In this document: piece by piece, positions 9,048-18,045 of the stretch
How positions within the stretch are numbered: position 1 is the first letter of the stretch
Layout: each line of letters starts with the position of its first letter
DNA from: Hymenobacter nivis
GTDB taxonomy: Bacteria; Bacteroidota; Bacteroidia; Cytophagales; Hymenobacteraceae
Assembly: GCF_006439025.1 (NCBI RefSeq)
Contig: NZ_RCYZ01000007.1
Coordinates: forward strand, 296,007 to 360,006
Direction: 5' to 3'
DNA length: 64,000 nt
Notes under the pieces: model-generated
What the model was told of the DNA's origin: nothing
The model's input: only the letters and a program-made list of their open reading frames with translations
Databases searched by the model: none
Made by a program: the position numbers and the translations under genes

Positions 9048-10484
9048 ATGTCCCAACCCCTGCTGACCCTCGATTTTTTAGATAAAGCCGCTGCCCCCGA
9101 GCACGCCCCGAGCGGCGAGGTGCGCGTGAGCGCCGCTACCCGCACGGGCCGCCCCCGCTCGCTCTACATCGAGAGCTACGGCTGCCAGATGAACTTCTCG
9201 GATTCCGAAATCGTGTCGAGCATCCTCTACGACGAGGGCTTTGACCTGACCGAGGACCTGGCCACCGCCGACCTCGTGCTGCTCAACACCTGCTCTATCC
9301 GCGAGAAGGCCGAGCAGACGGTGCGCATGCGCCTCAAGCAAATCAACTCGCACAAGAAGCGCCGCCCCGGCATGCTGGTGGGCGTGCTCGGCTGCATGGC
9401 CGAGCGCCTGAAAAGCAAGTTCTTAGAGGAAGAAAAAATTGTGGACCTCGTGGTGGGCCCCGACGCCTACCGCGACTTGCCTCAGCTCATCAGCCAGGTC
9501 GACGGCGGCCAAAAAGGCGTGAACGTGCTGCTCAGCCGCGAGGAAACCTACGCCGACATCACGCCCGTCCGCCTCAATTCCAACGGCGTGTCGGCCTTCA
9601 TCAGCATCATGCGCGGCTGCGACAACATGTGCTCGTTCTGCGTGGTGCCCTTCACCCGTGGGCGCGAACGCAGCCGCGACGCCCACAGCATCTTGCAGGA
9701 AGCCAGCAACTTGGTGGCCGCCGGCTACAAGGAAGTAACGCTGCTGGGCCAGAACGTAGACTCCTATAAATGGACCAGCGCCGACGGCACCGAGCACGTC
9801 AACTTCGCCCAGCTGCTCGAAAGCGTGGCCCTTATCAGCCCCGCGCTGCGGGTGCGCTTCTCTACCTCGCACCCCAAGGACATTACCGACGAGGTGCTGC
9901 ACACCATGGCGCGCCACGAGAACATCTGCAAGTACATTCACTTGCCCGCCCAGAGCGGCAATTCACGCGTACTGGCCCTGATGAACCGCACCTACGACCG
10001 GCCCTGGTACGAGGACCGGGTGCGAAAAATCCGCGAAATCCTGGGCGACGACTGCGCCATCAGCACCGACATGATTGCCGGTTTCTGCTCCGAAACCGAG
10101 GAGGAGCACGAGGACACAAAAAGCCTGATGGAATTTGTGCGCTACGACATGGCCTACCAGTTCTTCTATTCGGAGCGCCCCGGCACGCTGGCCGCCCGCA
10201 AGCTGGCCGATGATATTCCGCTCGAAACCAAGAAGCGCCGCCTCCAGGAACTTATTGACATTCAGCAACTTCACAGCGCCGAACGCAATAAGCGCGGCGT
10301 TGGCCAAGTGCATAAGGTGTTGGTCGAGAACTTCTCGAAACGCTCGAAAGAGCACCTCAGCGGCCGCAACAGCCAAAACCAAGTCGTCATCTTCCCAAAA
10401 CAAGACTTCGTGAAAGGCGACTACGTGAACGTGCTCGTGCACAGCAGCAGCGCCAGCACATTGCTGGGCGAGGCGGTAGCTTAG
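9048..10484 (+). CDS. miaB: tRNA-2-methylthio-N6-dimethylallyladenosine synthase MiaB
   Basis: MiaB adds a methylthio group to i6A37 in tRNAs reading UNN codons. The 478-aa protein has the N-terminal UPF0004 domain with three cluster cysteines (YGCQMNFSDSE, NTCSIREKAEQ, GVLGCMAERL), the radical SAM motif CDNMCSFC and a C-terminal TRAM region (VGQVHKVLVENFSKRS...). The start at 9048 gives MSQPLLTLDF; the longer frame beginning at 9003 would include the promoter. A four-helix-bundle element lies immediately after its stop codon. Confidence 0.97.
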   Translation: MSQPLLTLDFLDKAAAPEHAPSGEVRVSAATRTGRPRSLYIESYGCQMNFSDSEIVSSILYDEGFDLTEDLATADLVLLNTCSIREKAEQTVRMRLKQINSHKKRRPGMLVGVLGCMAERLKSKFLEEEKIVDLVVGPDAYRDLPQLISQVDGGQKGVNVLLSREETYADITPVRLNSNGVSAFISIMRGCDNMCSFCVVPFTRGRERSRDAHSILQEASNLVAAGYKEVTLLGQNVDSYKWTSADGTEHVNFAQLLESVALISPALRVRFSTSHPKDITDEVLHTMARHENICKYIHLPAQSGNSRVLALMNRTYDRPWYEDRVRKIREILGDDCAISTDMIAGFCSETEEEHEDTKSLMEFVRYDMAYQFFYSERPGTLAARKLADDIPLETKKRRLQELIDIQQLHSAERNKRGVGQVHKVLVENFSKRSKEHLSGRNSQNQVVIFPKQDFVKGDYVNVLVHSSSASTLLGEAVA

Positions 10485-10960
10485 TTATCAGTTGCTTGTT
10501 GTCAGTTGTTAGCAAGTTCTTTATGGAGAGGTCTTACAGCGATTTAAGTGTCTGGCTTAAAAGTAGAGAAATGACTAAGCGGGTTTACGAATTAACCCGA
10601 CAATTTCCTAAAGATGAATTATTTGGCTTGACTAATCAACTGAGACGCGCGGCTGTTTCGGTACCCTCAAACATTGCCGAAGGCTGTGGTCGTCAGCACA
10701 CAAAAGATACCATCCAATTCTTGTTTATCGCTCGGGGTTCTTTGTTTGAGGTAGAAACGCAACTCTACCTCGCCCATGACTTAAACTACATTAGCGAACA
10801 AACGCTGCAAGACGAATTATCAGCTTTAACTGATTGCAAAAAGCTTTTACAAGGCTTCATCCGTTACTATCGTTCTCTCGCTCAGTCGTCCCAAACGTCT
10901 CAAGTTGCCGAAGATCTTCCGGCCTATTTCACTGACAACGGACAACTAACAACCGACAAC
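10484..10960. mobile_element. Putative 477-bp element with 29-bp inverted ends carrying the four-helix-bundle gene
   Basis: The left end (10484-10512) and right end (10932-10960) are inverted copies matching at 23 of 29 positions, built from GTTGTCAGTTGTTAG-type words. They lie between the miaB stop and the TTG start of the sigma54-type activator, and enclose one gene of lower GC content than its surroundings. S23/IVP-type ORFs are known inside inverted-repeat intervening sequences of bacterial 23S rRNA; here the element is intergenic. No target-site duplication is obvious. Confidence 0.45.
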
Positions 10961-10963
10961 TGA
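10523..10963 (+). CDS. Four-helix bundle protein (S23/IVP-like family)
   Basis: The protein is 146 aa from the ATG at 10523. SDLSVWLKSREMTKRVYELTRQFPKDELFGLTNQLRRAAVSVPSNIAEGCGR is the signature of the family once named 23S rRNA-intervening sequence protein, which also includes the Avd accessory protein of diversity-generating retroelements. The fold is a four-helix bundle that forms pentamers in Avd. The function of free-standing copies is unknown. The last residues (TDNGQLTTDN) are encoded by the right inverted repeat, so the C-terminus is element-derived. GC content is lower than in neighbours and the word GGGGCC is absent. Confidence 0.9.
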   Translation: MERSYSDLSVWLKSREMTKRVYELTRQFPKDELFGLTNQLRRAAVSVPSNIAEGCGRQHTKDTIQFLFIARGSLFEVETQLYLAHDLNYISEQTLQDELSALTDCKKLLQGFIRYYRSLAQSSQTSQVAEDLPAYFTDNGQLTTDN

Positions 10964-10965
10964 AA

Positions 10966-12267
10966 TTGACTCCGCAAGAAATTCAATCCATCAAGCAGCG
11001 GTTCGGCATCATCGGCAACGCGCCGGCGCTGAACTACGCCATTCAGGTAGCCACGCAGGTGGCCCCTACCGACATGACGGTGCTCATCACCGGCGAGAGC
11101 GGGTCGGGCAAGGAGTCTTTTTCGAAGATCATCCACGCGCTGTCGCCGCGCAAGCACGGGCAGTTCATTGCCATCAACTGCGGCGCCATCCCGGAGGGCA
11201 CGATTGATTCGGAGCTGTTTGGGCACGAAAAAGGCTCGTTTACAGGGGCCAACGAGGCGCGCAAGGGCTACTTTGAGGTGACCAACGGCGGCACCATTTT
11301 CCTCGACGAGATTGGCGAGATGCCGCTCGGCACCCAGGCCCGCCTGCTGCGCGTGCTCGAAAACGGCGAATTCATCCGCGTGGGCAGCAGCAAGGTGCAG
11401 AAAACCGACGTGCGCGTGGTGGCCGCCACCAACGTGAACCTGCTGGAGAATGTGCGCAACGGCCGTTTCCGCGAGGACCTGTACTACCGCCTGAGCACGG
11501 TGCCAATTACGGTGCCGCCGCTGCGCGAGCGGGGCGAGGACATTTACCTGCTGTTCCGCAAGTTCACGGCCGACTTTTCGGAGAAGCACCGGGTGAAACC
11601 CATTTCGCTGACGCCCGACGCGGTGCAGCTGCTCACGCGGTTCCGGTTCCCAGGCAACATCCGCCAGCTCAAGAACATCGCCGAGCAAATCTCGGTGCTG
11701 GAAATGGAGCGCGAACTCGACGCCCGCCAGTTGGCCAAGTACCTGCCCACCGCCCAAACCAGCCAGCTGCCCATGCTGCTGGGCGCCGGCGGCGCGGCCG
11801 AGGGCCTCGGCGGCTACTCGGAGCGCGACCTGATGTACAAAATCTTGTTCGACATGCGCCGCGACATGACCGACCTCAAGAAGCTGGTGTTGGAGCTGGC
11901 CGCTGGCCAGCGCCCCCACGACGCCCAGGAACTGCTGCGCCAAAACAGCCACCTGTTTGCTGCTGGGGCCCCCAGCGCCGCCAACGGGTTTGACGGCACC
12001 CCGGGGGCCGAGTACTTCCTGGGGGCCCCGGCCAGCCCGGGCCTGCACGCCGAGGCCGACGACTACGACGACGAGGTGCAGCCGGTGGAAGACATTTCGC
12101 ACGAAACCGAAGAAGAAACGCTCTCGCTCGACGTTAAGGAGAAGGAGATGATCCTTAAGGCCCTGCGCAAGCACCACAACAAGCGCAAGTACGCCGCCCA
12201 CGACCTGGGCATTTCCGAGCGCACCTTGTACCGCAAACTCAAGCAATATGACCTGGAGCAAGTTTAG
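10966..12267 (+). CDS. Sigma-54-type AAA+ transcriptional activator without receiver domain
   Basis: The protein is 433 aa. The AAA+ core has Walker A GESGSGKE (43-50), the sigma54-contact loop GSFTGA (90-95, usually GAFTGA) and Walker B IFLDEIGEM. An acidic linker follows and then a C-terminal Fis-type helix-turn-helix (KEKEMILKALRKHHNKRKYAAHDLGISERTLYRKL). There is no N-terminal sensory or receiver domain. The start is TTG, three bases after the stop of the four-helix-bundle gene. MTPQEIQSIKQRFGIIG looks like a normal family N-terminus, so the inserted element ends almost at the start codon. The 3' end overlaps lptE by 20 bp. Confidence 0.92.
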   Translation: MTPQEIQSIKQRFGIIGNAPALNYAIQVATQVAPTDMTVLITGESGSGKESFSKIIHALSPRKHGQFIAINCGAIPEGTIDSELFGHEKGSFTGANEARKGYFEVTNGGTIFLDEIGEMPLGTQARLLRVLENGEFIRVGSSKVQKTDVRVVAATNVNLLENVRNGRFREDLYYRLSTVPITVPPLRERGEDIYLLFRKFTADFSEKHRVKPISLTPDAVQLLTRFRFPGNIRQLKNIAEQISVLEMERELDARQLAKYLPTAQTSQLPMLLGAGGAAEGLGGYSERDLMYKILFDMRRDMTDLKKLVLELAAGQRPHDAQELLRQNSHLFAAGAPSAANGFDGTPGAEYFLGAPASPGLHAEADDYDDEVQPVEDISHETEEETLSLDVKEKEMILKALRKHHNKRKYAAHDLGISERTLYRKLKQYDLEQV

Positions 12268-12787
12268 GCGCGCCGTTACGTACCAGCTGCTGGCCATTGG
12301 CTTGGTACTGAGCCTATCGGGCTGCGGAGTGTACTCGTTCAACGGCACCAACATCGACCCGGCCATTCGCACGTTTTCCATCCAAACCATTCAAACTACT
12401 GCTCCCAACGCGCCGGCTTTTTTGACGCAGCGGTTCACGGAGGATTTGAAAGATTATTTCCAGCGCAACACCAGCCTGAAACTGGTGCCGCGCGACGGCG
12501 ACATCCAGTTCGACGGCAGCATTGTGGCCTACGACTACGCCCCGGCCGCCATTCAAAAGGTGGAAGGTGTGGACCTGGCCGGCTCCAGCCGCCTCACCAT
12601 TCAGGTGAAGGTGCGCTTTGTGAACAGCAAGGACGAAAAGGCGAGCTTCGACCAAGTATTCCAGAGCTTCGGTGACTTCCCCTCGACCCAAGACGTAGCA
12701 TCCGTGAACAACGACCAGACGGCGGTGCGCAAAATCACCAGCAACGTCATCACCGATATTTTCAATAAATCGGTGGCCAACTGGTAG
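12248..12787 (+). CDS. lptE: LptE-family LPS-assembly lipoprotein
   Basis: The protein is 179 aa with a lipoprotein signal (LLAIGLVLSLSGC, lipidated Cys26) followed by GVYSFNGTNIDPAIRTFSIQTI, the usual opening of the Bacteroidota LptE family. LptE plugs the LptD barrel and helps deliver LPS to the outer leaflet. The start codon lies inside the end of the activator gene, indicating coupling. The order activator - lptE - TPR protein - secG is common in related genomes, from general knowledge. Confidence 0.88.
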   Translation: MTWSKFRRAVTYQLLAIGLVLSLSGCGVYSFNGTNIDPAIRTFSIQTIQTTAPNAPAFLTQRFTEDLKDYFQRNTSLKLVPRDGDIQFDGSIVAYDYAPAAIQKVEGVDLAGSSRLTIQVKVRFVNSKDEKASFDQVFQSFGDFPSTQDVASVNNDQTAVRKITSNVITDIFNKSVANW

Positions 12788-12790
12788 TTG

Positions 12791-12885
12791 CGTAATTATA
12801 AATTAAAAGTTGCGGATGACGCCCTTTCAAGGCGGACCGCCGCCGGATTTATGGCGCAGCTTATTAATTTATAATTCATAATTTT
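12791..12885. repeat. Intergenic dyad with 13-bp perfect AT arms and GC core
   Basis: AATTATAAATTAA (12794-12806) and its exact inverse TTAATTTATAATT (12864-12876) flank a GC-rich centre. Further partial pairing (GCGGATGACGCC against GGCGCAGC) extends inward. It lies between lptE and the TPR/low-complexity gene and would form a hairpin in RNA. Its design matches the element at 8857. Confidence 0.6.
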
Positions 12886-12904
12886 CAATTCATAGCTAAG
12901 CAAT

Positions 12905-14527
12905 ATGACCCGCGCCGCCCTTCTGCACGTCCTCGACCACCCCACGGCCATTGCGCCGGCGGAGGTGCGCGAGCTGGAGCAGCTGGCCCAGGCGTTTCCC
13001 TACTGCCAGACGGCCCACCTGCTGCTGGCCAAAGCCGCCCACGACCAAGGCACCATGCTGGCCAGCCAGCGCCTGCGCCGCGCCGCCACCTACGCCACCG
13101 ACCGCGAGCTGCTGCGCCGCCTCATCGAGCAGGTAGCCCCCGCAGAGGCCGCCAGCGCCGCACCAGAAATCCCCTCCGCGGAAGCTGTGCCCGCGGCCAT
13201 TGGGGCCCCCAGCGCCGTACCAGAAATTACCCCCGCGGAAGCCGCGCCCGCGGAGCCAATAGCTCCTGTTGAGGCCCCAGCTGCCGGCCCAGTGCCTGCC
13301 CCCGCCGAGCCCGAGGATGTAGCTGAAGCCACGCCGGTGGCAGCGGTTAGCGCCCCGGCAGCGGCCCCGACGCCAGAAACTTCGGCTCCTGAAGCTTCGG
13401 CCCCCGAAACTTCGGCAGCGGAGGGCTCAGCAGCGACACAAGAGCAAGCGGCGGAAGCCCTGGCCCTGCCCCTAGCGGAGCCAATGCTGGAAGCAGCTGC
13501 CGCGGAGGCAGTAGCCGGGGCCCTAGCACCCGAAGTTGCGCCGGCCGCAGAGGTACCGGCCGAAACAGCGCCAGCCGAAGAAGTGTCGGTTGGGGCCCCA
13601 GCATCCGAAGCTGCGCCGGCAGAGGCTGCGCCAACTGAAGTAATAGTGGCCGATGGTCCCCTAGCGGCCGGCCAAGAAATACTGACCCCGGCCGCGGAAA
13701 AGGAATCAGTCGCCCAGGCGGAACCAGCGGCCGAGCCTGCCCAGGCAGCAACCGACCTGCCGGCCGCCCCGGCCCCCGAGCCGCTTCCGGATGAGCCGGC
13801 CGGGGCCCCTGAGGAGCCCGAGCTGCCGGCCGTAGCCCCCCCCATCCACCCGCCGGAAGCGGCCAGCGCGGCCCGGGTAGAATTTGATTTGCTGGAAGCG
13901 CCCGTGCTTGTGGCCCCCGTATACGAGTTGCCGGGCCTGGTAGACGAGTGGGCCGCGGCGGCCTCCACGCTGGCGCTGGCCCCGGCCCCGGCGGCACTCC
14001 TGCCGGCCGAGCCCCGCGCGCGGCCCCTGACGGCGGCCGACTTCACCGGCGATGCGGCCTTGGGTTACGGCCTGGACGGCGGCAGCCGCCTGGGTTTTGC
14101 CGTGCAGCTGCGAAATTCCTGGGACGCTGACGACCAGGCCGCCGCCGCCGCCCAGGGCCCCGCGGCCGCGCTGCCGCCCACGGGCGAGTTCTTTGCCCCC
14201 GACGCGCTGCTGCTCGACCACTGGACGGCCCACCGCCCGCCGGATGCGCCCTCGTCCATCGACCTCATCAACACCTTTTTGCGGCGGCAGCCGCGCCTCA
14301 CACGCCCGGCCATGCTGCCGCCCAGCTCCGGGGCCCAAGTTGACCTGAGCGTCCGCAACACCCGCCCCGAAACCGAGCTTGCCTCCGAAGGCCTGGCGCA
14401 AATCTTGGCGCGGCAGGGCAAAACCGCCCGGGCCATTGAGATTTACGAACGCCTGATGGTGAAGCAGCCGGAAAAAATGGCGTACTTTGCGGCCCAAATT
14501 CACCAATTGCAACCCCCGGCCCGCTAG
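12905..14527 (+). CDS. Conserved protein with Ala/Pro/Glu-rich low-complexity centre
   Basis: The protein is 540 aa. The N-terminus (about 1-80) is helical: VRELEQLAQAFPYCQTAHLLLAKAAHDQG...LASQRLRRAATYATDRELL, TPR-like. Residues about 80-320 are a low-complexity run of Ala, Pro and Glu with repeated AEAAPAE/APEASAPE phrases. The C-terminus is again ordered: IDLINTFLRRQPRL, then ELASEGLAQILARQGKTARAIEIYERLMVKQPEKMAYFAAQI, a clear TPR-like hairpin. It lies between lptE and secG, a place held by a similar TPR protein in many Bacteroidota. The role is unknown; an envelope or secretion link is suggested only by neighbours. Confidence 0.8.
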   Translation: MTRAALLHVLDHPTAIAPAEVRELEQLAQAFPYCQTAHLLLAKAAHDQGTMLASQRLRRAATYATDRELLRRLIEQVAPAEAASAAPEIPSAEAVPAAIGAPSAVPEITPAEAAPAEPIAPVEAPAAGPVPAPAEPEDVAEATPVAAVSAPAAAPTPETSAPEASAPETSAAEGSAATQEQAAEALALPLAEPMLEAAAAEAVAGALAPEVAPAAEVPAETAPAEEVSVGAPASEAAPAEAAPTEVIVADGPLAAGQEILTPAAEKESVAQAEPAAEPAQAATDLPAAPAPEPLPDEPAGAPEEPELPAVAPPIHPPEAASAARVEFDLLEAPVLVAPVYELPGLVDEWAAAASTLALAPAPAALLPAEPRARPLTAADFTGDAALGYGLDGGSRLGFAVQLRNSWDADDQAAAAAQGPAAALPPTGEFFAPDALLLDHWTAHRPPDAPSSIDLINTFLRRQPRLTRPAMLPPSSGAQVDLSVRNTRPETELASEGLAQILARQGKTARAIEIYERLMVKQPEKMAYFAAQIHQLQPPAR

Positions 14528-14550
14528 GTGCCGCTGTTTCCTTTCTCCTG

Positions 14551-14940
14551 ATGTACACTGCCTTAATTATCCTGATTCTGCTTGTGTGTTTCCTGCTCTC
14601 GCTGGTAGTGCTGGCTCAAAACCCCAAGGGCGGCGGATTGTCCGGCCAGTTTAGCGCCGGCGGTGCGGCCAGCATGATTGGCGTGAAGCGCAGCGGCGAC
14701 CTGCTCGAAAAGCTCACCTGGGGCTTCGCCATTGCCCTGGTGGTGCTCTCACTCGGCACCCACATGCTGGGCCAAGGCGTGGCCGGCCCCGCCCGCAGCG
14801 TGAACCAGCAGCGCGCCCTCGAAACCAAGCTGCCCGCCGCCCCGGCCCTGCCAGCGCCCACGGCCCCGGCCCCGGGTGCGGCGGCCCCCGGCGCTACGGC
14901 CCCGGCCACGCCCGCCCCGGCTACCCAGCCCGCCAACTAG
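14551..14940 (+). CDS. secG: Preprotein translocase subunit SecG
   Basis: The protein is 129 aa with two transmembrane segments (MYTALIILILLVCFLLSLVVL and GFAIALVVLSLGTHML) separated by the conserved QNPKGGGLSGQFSAGG cytoplasmic loop. SecG stabilises SecYE during SecA-driven export. An Ala/Pro-rich tail extends the C-terminus, as often in Bacteroidota. It ends the miaB-to-secG run, and a terminator follows. Confidence 0.95.
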   Translation: MYTALIILILLVCFLLSLVVLAQNPKGGGLSGQFSAGGAASMIGVKRSGDLLEKLTWGFAIALVVLSLGTHMLGQGVAGPARSVNQQRALETKLPAAPALPAPTAPAPGAAAPGATAPATPAPATQPAN

Positions 14941-14977
14941 CCAGCCGCGGGGCCCCGCCCCGCTTAAGCTGCGCCGT

Positions 14978-15015
14978 ACCGGCGGCTCCGCAACCAGCGG
15001 GGCCGCCGGTTTTTT
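14978..15015 (+). terminator. Rho-independent terminator after secG
   Basis: ACCGGCGGC pairs with GCCGCCGGT across a 15-base loop and is followed directly by TTTTT. It separates the secG operon from groESL. Confidence 0.85.
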
Positions 15016-15153
15016 GTGGCCTTGGCTTGCCATTTTTGCCAGGTGGCGGGGCCCGATTGGCGCATTTTGTCAGGCTTTGGGGCCCTGGCACGGGAAGTGA
15101 AGAGGTCGTGCTTATCCTGATTACCCATCCTTTTTAACCTTAACAAACCCAGA

Positions 15154-15444
15154 ATGGCACTTAGCATGAAACCGCTGGCTGACCGCGTCATCGTCCGCGC
15201 CGCCGCCGCCGAGGAGAAAACCAAATCCGGCATCATCATCCCCGACACGGCCAAGGAAAAACCCCAGCGCGGCGAAGTAGTGGCCGTGGGCGAAGGCAAA
15301 ACCGCCGACAGCGGCTCGCTCATCAAGCCCCAGGTGGCCGTGGGCGACCAGGTGCTGTACGGCAAGTACGCCGGCACGGAAATCACCGTTGACGGCGAGG
15401 ACCTGCTCATCATGCGCGAGTCGGACATTTTCGCCGTGTTGTAA
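15154..15444 (+). CDS. groES: Co-chaperonin GroES
   Basis: The 96-aa protein has the full GroES pattern: MKPLADRVIVR at the start, the mobile loop EEKTKSGIIIPDTAKEKPQ that docks on GroEL, and a C-terminal strand. groL follows after 63 bp. No CIRCE inverted repeat is seen upstream and no exact TAnnTTTG box was found, so heat-shock control cannot be read from the sequence. Confidence 0.98.
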   Translation: MALSMKPLADRVIVRAAAAEEKTKSGIIIPDTAKEKPQRGEVVAVGEGKTADSGSLIKPQVAVGDQVLYGKYAGTEITVDGEDLLIMRESDIFAVL

Positions 15445-15507
15445 GCCTCGGCTTGCCCCGCGAAAGTTCCTAATCAACCCATCCCCTCATACCCTCATTA
15501 CCTAGTA

Positions 15508-17154
<1,647 letters not shown>

Positions 17155-17155
17155 T

Positions 17156-17190
17156 CGCAGATTATGCTGATTTAGCGGATTTCGCTGATT
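17156..17190. repeat. Short tandem repeat of GCxGATT-type words
   Basis: Between the groL stop and its terminator, four imperfect units of about 9 bp occur (CAGATTAT, GCTGATTT, AGCGGATTT, CGCTGATT). Similar GCGGATT strings are familiar from intergenic DNA of Bacteroidota. No function is known. Confidence 0.55.
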
Positions 17191-17204
17191 CATCATTGCC
17201 CCTA

Positions 17205-17243
17205 AAAAAAGCCCCGCTGGACAATGTCCGGCGGGGCTTTTTT
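17205..17243 (+). terminator. Rho-independent terminator after groL
   Basis: AAAAGCCCCGC pairs with GCGGGGCTTTT, and an inner GGACA/TGTCC extends the stem, followed by a T run. It is a strong terminator, 50 bp after the groL stop. Confidence 0.9.
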
Positions 17244-17437
17244 GTGGGCTAGCCGCTTCGTAGGCAGGATGCTGGGGGCCCTACTCCTGGCAACCATTTG
17301 CCGGCGAACTTGGGAATAGTTTGGTTCATACCGAGCCTGGACAGCTGGGGGCCCTAGCCCTGGCAAGCCTTGAAGCAGTTGCAAATTCGGCACAACGCTC
17401 AACCGTTGGCATTGCCTAGCTGGCTTTGAGCCAATGC

Positions 17438-17917
17438 TTAGTTTTTCACCTTCCCCGTGGGCAGCAGCGGCACTTCGTCGATGAGCTCGAGCGACTTGAC
17501 CATTTCCTTGGTGCCGGCCTTGTACTTTAAAAAATGGGGGGACTTTAAATGCGCCTGGTAGGCCGCTTGGCTGGCATAGATTTCCAGCACGGTGATGCGC
17601 TCGGGGTGCGCGGCGTCGGCCATGGGATACAGCGTCAGCACGCCAGGCTCGACGCGCAACGCGGTTTCAGCGTGCTCCTTTAGCGCGGCCAGGTAGCTGG
17701 TGAGCTGGGCCGGGTAGATTTCGAGCTTGGCCAAGTGCACCACCTGCGGGCCGGCCTGGGCCACCGCGCTGCTGCCCGCCACCAGCACCAGTAGGCCGGC
17801 CGCCAGCAGCACAGCCAGCCCCCGGAGGCGGCGTTCCGAGCCTTTCTTACCGGAGGCTACGCTTCCCAATTGCTCCGTTTGCGGGCAGCGTTGCGAATGG
17901 GCTGGTGTCGTTTTCAT
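17438..17917 (-). CDS. Secreted quinol monooxygenase-like protein (ABM fold)
   Basis: The protein is 159 aa from the ATG at 17915-17917. An N-terminal signal/anchor (LAVLLAAGLLVLVAGSSAVAQA) precedes an antibiotic-biosynthesis-monooxygenase domain: VVHLAKLEIYPAQLTSYLAALKEHAETALRVEPGVLTLYPM...ITVLEIYASQAAYQAHLKSPHFLKYK. Cytoplasmic relatives such as YgiN oxidise quinols. An exported version is less typical, and the reaction here is unknown. Upstream is the POT transporter, separated by a terminator. Confidence 0.8.
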   Translation of the reverse strand: MKTTPAHSQRCPQTEQLGSVASGKKGSERRLRGLAVLLAAGLLVLVAGSSAVAQAGPQVVHLAKLEIYPAQLTSYLAALKEHAETALRVEPGVLTLYPMADAAHPERITVLEIYASQAAYQAHLKSPHFLKYKAGTKEMVKSLELIDEVPLLPTGKVKN

Positions 17918-17991
17918 TTTTGAGCGGCGTTGGTTGAAGGAATGAAATTTTATGGGCACCAAAGAACAATTATTTATTCCGAAAGTAAAAT

Positions 17992-18026
17992 AGAAAGCCC
18001 CGCTGGCCAGGCCAGCGGGGCTTTCT
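17992..18026 (-). terminator. Perfect palindromic terminator after the POT transporter
   Basis: AGAAAGCCCCGCTGGCC and its exact inverse form a 17-bp stem around a single base. On the minus strand the stem is followed by a T/A-rich stretch 20 bp beyond the transporter stop. Confidence 0.85.
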
Positions 18027-18045
18027 GCGTGTAATGCTGGGGGCC

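Noticed and set aside
10966..10968. Calling the sigma54-type activator truncated by the upstream element
   Set aside because: The protein begins with a normal-looking family N-terminus and keeps all AAA+ and HTH motifs; only the start codon choice (TTG) is unusual.
15016..15153. CIRCE or sigma54 (-24/-12) promoter for groESL
   Set aside because: No TTAGCACTC dyad was found, and the TGGC/TTGC words present have wrong spacing. Only a weak CATTTTTG (one mismatch to the -7 box) was seen.
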